Shown piece after piece: positions 36,150 to 46,100 of a stretch of DNA of 64,000 bases. Both the position numbers and the translations under genes were made by a program. Source of the DNA: Liolophura sinensis (lineage: Eukaryota; Mollusca; Polyplacophora; Chitonida; Chitonidae). Below the pieces are notes generated by a model that did no database searches, was not told the DNA's origin, and saw nothing but the letters and a program-made list of their open reading frames with translations. The DNA is taken from NCBI RefSeq assembly GCF_032854445.1, contig NC_088307.1, positions 22,458,017 through 22,522,016 on the forward strand. The letters are read 5' to 3'. Numbering within the stretch: position 1 is the stretch's first letter; each line of letters opens with the position of its first letter.

Positions 36150-36478
36150 GCACATGTGCATTTATTTATTTGACTAGCGTTTAAGGGCGTGCTTTTATCT
36201 CGTGCTGCTTCACTGAAACGACTTTCCGACGGTAAGCAAACTGCCCCACCCGAGCCATTATACTGATACGAGTCAACCAGTCGTTGTACTATCCCCCTCA
36301 TGCTGAACGACAAGCGAGGATGTAACAACTTCTTCTTTTATTTATTTATTTATTTATTTGATTGGTGTTTTACGCCGTACTCACTTCTTCTTTTAAAGCC
36401 TTAGGTGTGACTCGACCCCTAGATCCATCATGATCATGGATATACCGCTCCCGAAGCAGACGCTCTACCAACTGTGTG
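36150..36478 (-). mobile_element. SINE family B copy interrupted by a family A tail
   Basis: Body and head of family B on the minus strand (ctgcttcactgaaacgactt; gtgtgactcgacccctagat; gctctaccaactgtg). It is split at 36341-36382 by a very short family A insertion. The 3' end of this copy is missing. Confidence 0.85.
36341..36382 (-). mobile_element. 42 bp SINE family A insertion (tail only)
   Basis: Only the last 42 bp of family A are present (repeats of tttatttatt, then gattggtgttttacgccgta). They are flanked by an exact 13 bp duplication, acttcttctttta, at 36328-36340 and 36383-36395. The duplication shows it is a genuine target-primed insertion and not a deletion remnant. Confidence 0.92.
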
Positions 36479-36766
36479 GTAGTTTTTTGCACTGGTACCG
36501 ATTGTCCGCCTTAACATACCAGGTCCTTTGCCCCTAAAAAAGCGGTTTAACGCGAGCACTCAGATTTACTCTACCCACAGAGATGACAACAATCGTATAA
36601 GTGAAAATGCTTGAGTATGACGTTAACCACCAAACAAATAAGGAAACAAATGGATGTCTGTAGCCAGGAGGAATGTCTTGTGCGTATATATGGTTTGGCA
36701 TGAGTTATCTCCCATACACCACAATACTTACTGTCTTGTTAGCGTAAACATGCTGTAAACATCTTC
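36478..36766 (+). repeat. Dispersed repeat family C
   Basis: Contains tttgcactggtaccgattg, cataccaggtcctttgcccc, aatcgtataagtgaaaatgc and a tail gagtatgacgttaaccacca that resembles the family A tail, then about 100 bp of shared 3' flank. It matches 40180-40530 along its length. Confidence 0.7.
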
Positions 36767-37030
36767 GGGGTCTGCGTGGCTCAGTCGGTTAGCGCACTAG
36801 CGCAGCGTAATGACCAGGCGAGCCTCTCACCAATGCGTTCGTTGTGAGTTCAAGTCCAGCTCATGCTGGCTTCCTCTCCGACCGTACGAGGGAAGGTCTG
36901 CAGCAACCTGCGGAAGGTCGGGGGTTTTCCCCGGGCTCTGCCCGATTTCCTCCCACCATAATGCTGGCAGCCGTTGTATAAGTGAAATACTCTTGAGTTC
37001 GGCGTAAAACAGCAATCAAATAATTAAATA
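36767..37030 (+). mobile_element. SINE family A, full length
   Basis: Complete copy flanked by a 12 bp duplication, gtaaacatcttc, at 36755-36766 and 37031-37042. The duplicated sequence near 40505-40520 has the same target only once, an empty site. Confidence 0.95.
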
Positions 37031-37074
37031 GTAAACATCTTCAGAATCAAAGAGCAACTGAGATACATGTACAT

Positions 37075-37350
37075 ATTTTTATTATCGGCAACTGATATTC
37101 TAGCATGGTACACGATTTGAAAACTGATTTCACTGAGTCGGCTAGAACATATCTTGCTTCTTTCCAGCATCACTAAAACTGTTGACTACATCTCTTTGCA
37201 TTATTCCGTCTTGTTTTCATACCTTATATACCGCCTTAGTTCTTGAGTGGTTTTTGTTATGAGTCGTTTTGAATAATTGGTCTTGCGATTATTGGCCTGG
37301 AACGCCCTTAATGGTTGAGAGCTGCCATACGAATATCTGGTTCGACCCAT
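37075..37350 (+). repeat. Repeat family E, upstream of the Penelope-like RT
   Basis: Contains tatcggcaactgatattcta, catctctttgcattattccg and ttggtcttgcgattattggc with taatggttgagagctg. A related stretch lies downstream of the RT at 39610-39985 in the same orientation, so the two may be the flanking repeats of one element. Confidence 0.6.
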
Positions 37351-37387
37351 ACATAGGGAAGGCTTCGAGACATTTACACATTTATCA

Positions 37388-37717
37388 AGTACGTGGGACG
37401 GTCTGGAAGCAACCTGCGGATGGCTGTGCGTTTCCGCCAGGCTATGCCCCTTACTTACGATTTCAATTATACGACTGCGGCCAGCAGTATGATTGGAAGA
37501 AACAGAGCAGATCCAGAGGGAAACCCACGACCATCCGCAGGTTTCAGCCAGACCTTCCCACGTACGGCCGGAGAGGAAGCCATTGTGATCTGAACTTGAA
37601 CTCACAACGACAGCATTGGTGAGTGAGCGAGTCAGTGCTTGGAGTTTAAGCATTAGTGAGAGGCTCCTTGGTTATTACGCTGCGCTAGCGCGCTAACCGA
37701 CTGAGCTACGGCTGTCC
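37388..37717. mobile_element. Composite of SINE family A pieces with a family B tail inside
   Basis: 37388-37452 is a plus-strand body piece of family A (gtacgtgggacggtctgg). 37465-37717 is a minus-strand family A copy from the ggccagcagtat segment to the head. At about 37624-37650 this copy is broken by a short piece of the family B tail (cagtgcttggagtttaa), with gcattggtgag before and gcattagtgag after, like a target duplication. Confidence 0.7.
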
Positions 37718-37737
37718 CTACAACTGATAATTAAGGT

Positions 37738-39357
37738 GTGCTAATATATACTATGTGGCGACTAAAAATGAAACCATATGTGAATTCTGCTGAAGAGCAC
37801 AAGTCTATAAGTATAGAGAAAAAAGAAATGTCAACATTTCTAACAAAAAAAATATCATCTCGGCGCTTGAGGAGTATGTTAAAAAATGGTCAAAACGGGA
37901 GAGAGTGGATTCTTCGGTACTTAACGATTGGCTTGAGATTGTCAACAAAAAAGTTAGTTTAGCTATATACCGTCTAGACATTGATGCTTTACCTAAAGTA
38001 AAACAGGTACTGAAGGATCCCACTGTGCAAGAAACACTCGCTGACCTTCATAGTAAATTTGTCATCACTGTAGCTGACAAGGCTCCTAATAATGTCATCT
38101 TTCTTAATGCAAGGATTATTATTATCAAATTCTTGTTCAAGGGCTGTGTACATCTACAACGACATCCACGTATTCTGCTACTACATGTACTCTGGAGGAA
38201 CTATTTAACAAACACAAAACCTTTCTTAAAGAAAGACGCATACATATACCTGCCCGTCATACAGAAATACCACAACTTTACTGGATTCCTAAAACGCATA
38301 AATCCCCATACAAGGCACGATTTATTGCGGGTTCAAGAAGTTGTACCACCAAACTCTTGTCAACCTTACTAACGAGAGCGTTACAAGAGGTAAAGTCATT
38401 TTGGAATAAGTATTGTTTTGCAAAAAATTCAGGTGTCAACTGCATGTGGATTCTTAACTCCAAACGTCTTACAGAAGGTCTTGATGCTCATATGTATATA
38501 CCGTACAAAGACGTATCCACATGGGATTTCTCTACTCTCTATACTATAATTCCTCACAAAGATTTTATTGAAAGGATATTGTCATTAACTGTCTAGGTAT
38601 TTACTAAACAGGTCACCGTTACATTAACGTCAGAAGCAATAAGGCTTTCTTTAGTTCTACTATTTATAAAGGTTACCACTCATGGGATGTTACATTATTT
38701 ATTGAATTACTTGAATTTCTCATTAATAACATCTATGTGAAATTCTGGGGTACCATATACCAACAGTGCATAGGTATTCCAATGGGTACCAATTGTCCGC
38801 CTCTTATGGCAGACCTATACCTCTTTTCATATGAATACGACTATACGCAGAAATTACTTAAAAGTAATATCTTTAAAGCTCGATCCTTTTAATTTACCAA
38901 GCGGTGTATTGATGATCTACTGGCGTTAAATAACCCCCATATTGCTGAAGCAGTGAAGAAGATCTATCCGCCTTCATTGGATTTAAAGGAGCCAACAGAT
39001 AGTCCTGATGGTACATCTTATTTGGATCTGTATCTGTACAAAGACGAACAAGGTCTCCTTTCACGCCGACTTTACGACAAAAGGGATAATTTCAATTCTG
39101 ATATTGTAAATTATCCTTATTTGGATAGCAATATACCAAAGGGTCCTGCATATGGCGTATACATATCTCGCTTTGTAGCATTTGTCAGATCTTGCGTTAA
39201 TTGTGATGACTTTAATCTGCGTCACAAGTTGCTAGTTCAAAAACTAGTTTGTCAAGGATACTCCATCAAACGCCTTCATTCTAAGTTTCTCAAATTTTAC
39301 AATGAGTATAACACTCTCGTTGGCAGGTATGGACAGAGCGTTCAGAATCTCTGGTAA
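37738..39357 (+). pseudogene. Penelope-like reverse transcriptase, decayed
   Basis: Successive plus-strand pieces give one RT in several frames. N-terminal part at 37905-38100 (DSSVLNDWLEIVNKK; HSKFVITVADKAPNNVIFL). Fingers at about 38275-38460 (LYWIPKTHKSPYKARFIAGS, SCTTKLLSTLLTRAL, CMWILN). Motif A at about 38520 (TWDFSTLYTIIPH). Motif B at about 38770 (CIGIPMGTNCPPLMADLYLF). Motif C at about 38903 (CIDDLLALNN, where most relatives have Tyr or Phe before IDD). Thumb at 38953-39357 (GTSYLDLYLYKDEQGLLSRR, PKGPAYGVYIS, KLVCQGYSIKRLHSKFLKFY). The order and motifs fit the Penelope-like RTs seen in many marine invertebrates. A GIY-YIG endonuclease was not seen. Several frameshifts and stops make it dead. 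The class is a recollection of the family, not a database result. Confidence 0.75.
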
Positions 39358-39609
39358 TCTGCACTGTGATCAACCACATGCACGGCGCTGTTATCCCTAT
39401 GTACATATCTATCATGTACATGGTATTTAACAACATAGATGGCGCTGGTTGCCGAGTGTAACGGTCTATCTTGCATGTCATGTGTAACATCATAGATGGC
39501 GCCTCTTGTAGTATGAGATCTTTACATATTAACAGGAAAGACGTAATCTTCAGTTACTTTTGAATCACAATCTGACCCGTTAGGGTCTGTAACGCTCGTC
39601 ATTTTCGAA

Positions 39610-39985
39610 CCATATCTAATACCAATTAACCTGGGGCTAGGGGCCGTAAAGGTAGCCATGTTTATGAACAGTTGCAATCAAAGCGCGACTGAGATAATTG
39701 TTTAATTGTTATTTGACCTGGAACTCATTCATGGACTACGAATTTGAACTTTGATATGAAATTCATGCCTAGAATATCCACTGTCTGCCCGGCATCATTG
39801 AAAACTGATGACCGCTTCTTTCGTGTGTGTTACCGGCTTTATTTCTTATTTGTATAATTTCTTTCATACCTTTGTCTTTGGAAGCTAGTGTTAAACGTTG
39901 TTTTGGAAATGGATCTTGCGATTATCGACTTGGAACGCCTTTTACGGACTACGAATGGTATATGAATGTCGGACATGACGCTTAT
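39610..39985 (+). repeat. Repeat family E, downstream of the Penelope-like RT
   Basis: Begins after the RT with aacctggggctaggggccgt and atgaacagttgcaatcaaag, continues with tgcccggcatcattgaaaac, and ends with tcttgcgattatcgacttgg. It is related to 20455-20840 and 37075-37350. Confidence 0.65.
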
Positions 39986-40179
39986 ATTTATTTATTTGAC
40001 TGGTGTTTAACGGCGTGCTGAAGAATACTCCAGAAAGTTACATTCGTGTTGTGATTTCCCTCCTTCTACACTGTCTAATGCAAAAAATATATTTCAGTCT
40101 GATTGGAATAGGCTACCATTTTTCGATTTTATGATGTACATCGCCAATATGGATATAGATATTATTAGGTACTAAGGTA

Positions 40180-40530
40180 TCAGCAGCTGTCAACCACATT
40201 TAAAGTCTTTTTCGCTTCTTGAAGTGCACAGTTTCTTGCACTGGTACCGATTGCCCGCCTTAATATACCAGGTCGTTTGCCCCTAACAAAGTGGTTTAAT
40301 GCGAACAATATGGTTTACTCTACCGACAGAACTGACCACAATCTTATAGGTGAAAATGCCTGAGTATGGCGTTAACCACCAACCAAATGAAGGAATAAAT
40401 AAATACTATAATGTAGCCAGGATGAATGTCTTGTGCGTATATATATATGGTTTTGCATGAGTTATCTCCCATACACCATAATACTGTGTTGTTAGCGTAA
40501 ACATGACTGTAAACATCTTGTTGGCCATAG
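40180..40530 (+). repeat. Dispersed repeat family C with an unoccupied SINE target
   Basis: Collinear with 36478-36766 (tctttttcgcttcttgaagt, tttgcccctaacaaagtgg, gagtatggcgttaaccacca, tgtcttgtgcgtatatat). Near 40505 it reads catgactgtaaacatcttgt without the SINE found in the other copy. Confidence 0.75.
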
Positions 40531-40830
40531 ACCCCCATTAATTTTCCCCAGACGATAATGTTAACGTTTAGCGCTGTAGCTCAGTCCCAAACACTAGGTG
40601 ACCAAAAAACTTTCGCGCATACCTGGCACAGCCTATGAGAAAGAAGCCATAAAAATCTTAACATAGGTTGACCGTCAAAATCTGGACCTTTCTATGCCGG
40701 TAACTGGGAGGGGTGCCTAGCAACGCCAAGGGGACGTCACTCGCAGCCTCGTCACCACCTGTCTCCTTGTGTTATATATTACTATATACCGATGTGTTAG
40801 AGACGTCCGGTGTGTTCATCTCCCTTTAGA

Positions 40831-40945
40831 GTGAGTGAGTGCTTGGGGTTTAACGTCGTACTCAACAATATGACGACGAAGGAATCATTAGGGTGCATGT
40901 ACGTGTAATGTGCCTCCTTGTTGCAGGATGGATTTCCACCGCTCT
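40831..40945 (-). mobile_element. SINE family B, 5' truncated
   Basis: Only the 3' 115 bp are present (gagtgcttggggtttaacgt; gtgcctccttgttgcaggat). An exact 13 bp duplication, atctccctttaga, flanks it at 40818-40830 and 40946-40958. Confidence 0.95.
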
Positions 40946-40958
40946 ATCTCCCTTTAGA

Positions 40959-41324
40959 TCTGGGCTTGTCAAGCGTACTTGCATTCAGGGATATTCAAGT
41001 ATAACAGTCTGACTACAGATGACCATGAAACGTGCAGTAAACAGTAGGCTGGGTAAGATGTTATTATATGTTAATGGACATTTTTATATACTCTTGTATT
41101 ATGCATTGTTATTAACATAGCTGTGGTGGGAATATAGTGATTTTTCCAGTGTGGATTAACTTAAATTCCTGGATAAGAAAATACGAGGGGCGCAGAAATG
41201 TACAGTCACGAGACCATCCTCCGACTTAAACGGTAGCATTAGTGTTACAAAATGCTAATAAACGATACGAAGTGTCAAAATAGCACTGGGGTCATGCTTA
41301 ATCCTGAAAATTGACAAATTTCGC
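40959..41324. other. No gene recognised
   Basis: About 370 bp without a supported feature. Confidence 0.4.
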
Positions 41325-41710
41325 CGGTTTTGTGTGACCATTTGTCAGCTATCACCCTGTCGTCGCTGCTTTTTTTGTTCTGTCTATGCTGTACGTCTTA
41401 ATTATATTTTGTTCCTGCGTAAACCAGGATTCTGCTGGTGGACTAAGCATCCCCGAAGCCTGGGCCCTGTGCATTGTTTTAATGATATTGTTTGTTAAAT
41501 CTGATGACAACACTGTATTTTGAGTAATTCTAGCCATGGTGCTGGCTGACGTGTAAGTTGCTACGATTTATACATTTACATGATCAGTCAGAATAAAATG
41601 CAGACTAAGGTAAATGGGCAAAATACTGTATTTCCCCGGTTACTAATGAAAATTTGTCAGCTATCACAGTCATCGCTGTTCTGGTTTTACTCTCTCTTTC
41701 GTCACATTAG
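41325..41710. repeat. Dispersed repeat family D, two inverted copies
   Basis: 41325-41420 has ccatttgtcagctatcaccc and gtcgtcgctgct. 41500-41710 has agtaattctagccatggtgc, agaataaaatgcagactaag, tgtcagctatcacagtcatc and ctggttttac. The 41421-41500 piece between them resembles 60505-60600. Confidence 0.55.
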
Positions 41711-42184
41711 TTCTGATTATCTATGGTGACATGGCCAATATATGCTTGGCTAAGCAATTCAGATCTGGCAGACGAATTTAAGAAAGTAAGGCTGTCTTGC
41801 CTTCCCGAGGGAGAGATTACGGTTTCTGAATAGAGTGAGGTGACAAGCATTTAAACACAATGGTGAATGAACTCATGACGTCATGAATCAGCCTTCTTAA
41901 TACATTTTAATGTTTACTGTCGTGTAGCGCGAGAAATTGAAATCACCACGCATGTCTCCTGACAAACAGTCGTGTTATTACTAATTTATATGCTAAATAA
42001 AAGCATGGGCATATCGTTGTCGTGACGCTTTCATTCGTACTGGGTGAAAGCTGCAACTGAAATCAACGAGTAGTTGTTTTGATAGTATAAATAGGAAAAG
42101 TAACCTGGAAGAAATTTTGACGATCTGAATATTTGGACATTAATTAAGCCATCCTCATGATAATAAAGGATGAGGATGACTTAA

Positions 42185-42440
42185 GTCCAGATATTGAAAT
42201 CGTCCTATGTTCGTACTTATTATACTTTCTTAGTTCTTTCATTTGTTTTTTTTTTTTTTTTGTTGTTGTTGTTTTTTTTTTGTTTTTTGTGTTTTTGAGG
42301 TGGGGGGAGGGGGGAGGGGGAATTATGATTATTGGGAACTGGCCTTGCGATTATTGACCTGGGACGTCTTATTGGTTGAAGGATGGTATACGAATGTCTG
42401 TTTCGAGGCATCGATTCTAAAAGAATTTCTTTGGAGTTAC
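42185..42440 (+). repeat. Repeat family E copy split by a T-rich and G-rich tract
   Basis: Family E words are present on both sides (tcgtacttattatactttct; gggaactggccttgcgatta; cgtcttattggttgaagg). Between them, at 42247-42320, lie T runs followed by ggtggggggaggggggaggg, a low-complexity expansion. Confidence 0.7.
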
Positions 42441-42804
42441 TTTGCTTGTTTTTTTATGATGCTAAGCAGTTCAGTGCATCAACTAAATTTAGGTTGCTAG
42501 TATATATCTTTTACCCTATTTCCCCAATCAAATAAAAAAACAGATATCGTATTTTTTAAGGTCGACGGTCCTTGACACTGGTTTGACACTGACCTTAACC
42601 TAATTTTAGAATAACTGGGCCCGCGCTTGTTAACATTTTCTTTAGTGCTTGCACCAAGAACTATTAAAGCACATACATAGGTTAAACATTGGTAGGAACC
42701 ACATTTGGTGACCTTCGCCAAGTTTTTCAAGATCATTGGACTCATCAACATTGTATGCTGAAAGACTTGTAGACGCGATCAGTCAGCGGACGCCAAAGTT
42801 CGCA

Positions 42805-42905
42805 TTATTTAAGCATAAACATGAACAGTTAAAATAAAACTAAGGCAAATTAACACGCGGGTGTGTTACGTATGGCCATCTCCCATGTACCACACTGTCG
42901 CCTCG
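42805..42905. repeat. Dispersed repeat family D copy, inverted
   Basis: Contains catgaacagttaaaataaaa, ctaaggcaaatt and taccacactgtcgcc in the family D order. Confidence 0.45.
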
Positions 42906-43439
42906 ACTCCGGATTTACCCTCCATGTTGTAGTCTTTCATACACTGAAAAGCATTGAAAACGCACCACAGAGGACAACGAGACGTATTGAAATGGCGTCC
43001 TTATAGCAAACTGTATTAACACGATCAGTGCATAGATGGAGCGGTGATCTGTGATGAAAAGTGATACCGTCACACAACATCACACTTTTGCCGCATCATC
43101 GATCAGTGTGCACAACACAATCATCGAGGTAACATTCACCGCGGCACCGACAGACACGTATTCGTCCGTCGGCGTTCCTGAGGTGAAATCTGGATTTGGC
43201 AGTGAAGAGAAGTGACAGGTGCACTATCTGCTTTTCCCCCGCTAAACATTTCTCTCCCCATTTAATTAACATGGTGATAATTATTTTTCCAGACAATAAT
43301 TTAGATATTTGTCCTCTCCTGTTCTAATGTTCACTGCTACCGAGCTGTAATTAGCGCTACAGTAGCAATGTGGATGTGTGTCTGCGCAAAGTAAGGATAC
43401 TCTCTACAGATTTTCAGGACAAGAAAGAATTAGTACGGA
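42906..43439. other. No gene recognised
   Basis: About 530 bp without a supported feature. Confidence 0.4.
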
Positions 43440-44260
43440 TTTACTCCTGCTATGATAGCCCTATGTGTAAGCGAACTATCAAGAAAGCCATTTGTGCAGA
43501 TTTGTTCACAGACAATATATTCGCTATTTAGCACTGCTATGGTAGAGCTAGGTAGAAGTTATCAGAGACTACCTGTGCGGATTTGTTCAAAGGACAACAT
43601 ATGTGCTATTTCGCGTTGCTATGATAGCGCTGTGTAGAAGCTAACTACTTTATCAAAGAGGCCAGAGATGCAGGATGGTTGAAAGAACACTATATAGCGC
43701 TGCTATGATAGCACTATGTACATGTAGCAGCTAAATACTGTATTAAAGAGGCCAGCTGTTCAGAAAGGTTGAGAGAGCAATATATTTGCTATTTAGCGCT
43801 GTTAGAATATGGCCATGCAGAGGCCAACTAGCAGAGAGGCCATCTGTGTTTATTTGTTGAAAGGACAATTTATTGGCTGTTTAGCGCTGGTATCATAGCG
43901 CTATGTAGAAAGCTAATTATCAAAGACGCCAGTTGAGCAGATTGCTTAACAGAACAATGTATGAGATATATAAGGCAGCTAGAATATCGCTATGTAGAAG
44001 CTAACTATCAAAGTGCGGATTTTCTGCAAGAGCAATATGTTTAGTATTTAGCAGAGACGCTCTGTGCAGATTTCTGACAGCGCTATGTAAAAGCTAACTA
44101 TCAAACAGGCTAGTTGTGCACACATAGGGCTGCTATGAAGCGCTTGGTACAATCTGTCAGACAGGTTATTTGTGCGGATGTGTTGAAAGGACACTATATT
44201 TGCTATTTAGCGCCGCTAGAACAGCGCTATGTAGAAACTAACTATTTGGTGCCTCTATAA
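43440..44260. repeat. Degenerate tandem array, 80-100 bp units
   Basis: Nine or ten diverged units in direct order. A unit reads roughly: gctatgatagcgctatgtag, aagctaactatcaaagaggc, cagntgtgcagatttgttga, aaggacaatatatttgctat, ttagcgct. The boundary has two copies of the palindrome agcgct around gctatgat. Unit lengths vary, and one unit near 44030-44130 is scrambled. Confidence 0.85.
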
Positions 44261-44477
44261 TATCCGCTATCTAGTAGCAAAGTATCAAAGAGTAAATTTT
44301 CGAAATGACAAGTGCCAGTGGTCCTACAGTCCTTGTTTGACCGAGAAAACTGATCTGTGTATTATGCTATAAATTGCAGAATGTAAAGTTATCGTACTAG
44401 TAACTATGTCTCACTTACTATAAGAAATATTAATGTGCACAATTTAGAAATCAGTGTATATTGAATGAACTAGTTTT

Positions 44478-44865
44478 AAATGGCTAATTACCAAATATAT
44501 ATTGTGTTTGTAAAGATATCATGATCCTGACAGTAATAGTATCTATTTCGAGAATACCTTCAAATTGCTAATTAGTAAAGATATTGTGTTACAAGGATAA
44601 CATGACCCTGGCAGTGCTAGTTAGCATCTATTTAGACATTACTTTGAAATTGCTAATTAGCAAATATATTGTGTTGTATGGATTACTTACCCTGACTGTG
44701 CCTGTTAGCGTTAATTTAGACAATACTTTGAAATTCTAAGAAGATAAATAACCTGTTTTCTGGTGAACCTGTCTTCAGTTTACGGCTATTTAATGTAGAG
44801 TTAAAATGCTAATTAGAAAATATATTGTAAAATGGGGTTGCGCTGATGAAGGCTATTTAGATGCA
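44478..44865. repeat. Second degenerate tandem array, about 95 bp units
   Basis: Four units sharing tttgaaattgctaattagca, aatatattgtgtt, a gataacatgaccctgacagt segment and gttagcatctatttagacat. It starts 220 bp after the previous array and is distinct from it. Confidence 0.8.
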
Positions 44866-45028
44866 ACCTACTACTAGAAATGCTAACAGCAGATAGTGAA
44901 CCTTAATGGAAGAGAACCCCATGCCAGCATCGAAGTAACCATTGTCTGTAATCTTGTTATGGTACTGTGGTGATATCCAAACCTTGCTGCTGTGGCCCCT
45001 GTAGTCAGGCCAACTTCAATCAAGGCAA

Positions 45029-45375
45029 CCGGCCCGAATAGCACAGTTGGTAGAGCGTCCGCTTTGGGAGCAGTAAATCCAGGATTAATCCTGGGTCGAG
45101 TCACACCTAAGACTTTAAAAGAGGGAGTTGTAATTTCCTCGCCTGGCGTCAAAACGACAGGTTGACGCGTAACAGTATAATGACCCGGACGGGACGCCTT
45201 ACTTGCCTTCGGTAAGTCGTCTCAGTGAAGCAGCACTAGATAAAAGAGCGGTGGAAATCCGTTCTGCAACAAGGAGGCACATTACATACACCCTAAGGAT
45301 TCCTTCGTCGTCATATGATTGAAAAATTGTTGAGTGCGACGTTAAACCCCAATCTGCACAGAGCGTCTCAAGTAC
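45029..45375 (+). mobile_element. SINE family B, full length
   Basis: Plus-strand copy with the tRNA-like head (ggcccgaatagcacagttgg, gggtcgagtc), the body, and the tail gagtgcgacgttaaacccca. A 13 bp duplication, tcaatcaaggcaa, flanks it at 45016-45028 and 45376-45388. Confidence 0.95.
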
Positions 45376-45764
45376 TCAATCAAGGCAATGGAGCGCTCCC
45401 ATTCATCGAGTGTCAAACGCCGCATTGCATCCTCAGTGCTGTACAGCAAATTATGCGGATAGCCTTTGGATGCCCCATTTCAGCACCCACATGTAATGAG
45501 ACTTTGATTTTTTTGGTACTTTTCAGGTGTGAAAACATTTTTTCAATACTGCCCCCTGTTCCGTTTGAGTCATGACTTACACGGAGGATATTAAACCTGA
45601 CAAAATCATTGAAGCTTTATTAACCACCCAAAAATGGATATTTCCGTTGCTATTCTCGAACTACCATGACATTTTCATCACGTTTTTAAAGCTGCGCAGT
45701 ATATTTTAGTCTTTAAGCAATCTTCACATGTAGAAATATTTATATTTCAGAGAATCGATGAGTT

Positions 45765-45781
45765 CCCCCCCCCCCCCCCCC
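45765..45781. repeat. Poly(C) tract
   Basis: Seventeen consecutive C, close upstream of a family A SINE. Confidence 0.95.
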
Positions 45782-45824
45782 GCACCTCCCTTTCAACGGT
45801 GCATTCATTTCTTGAAAGGCGATG

Positions 45825-46088
45825 GGGGCCTCTGTGGCTTAGTTGGTTAGCGCGCTAGCGCAACGTAATGACTCAGGAGTCTCTCACCAATGCGGTCGCT
45901 GTGAGTTCAAGTCCAGCTCAGGCTTCCTCTCGGGCCGTACGTGGAAAGGTCTAGCAGCAACCTGCGGATGGTCGTGTGTTTCCCCCGGGCTCTGCCCGGT
46001 TTCCTCCCACTATAATGCTGGCCACTGTGGCATAAGTGAAATATTCTTGAGTACGGCGTAAAAACACCAATCAAATAAATAAATCAAC
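45825..46088 (+). mobile_element. SINE family A, full length
   Basis: Complete copy (ggcctctgtggcttagttgg head; gagtacggcgtaaaaacacc tail). A 12 bp duplication, tgaaaggcgatg, flanks it at 45813-45824 and 46089-46100. Close to the inferred consensus, so probably young. Confidence 0.95.
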
Positions 46089-46100
46089 TGAAAGGCGATG

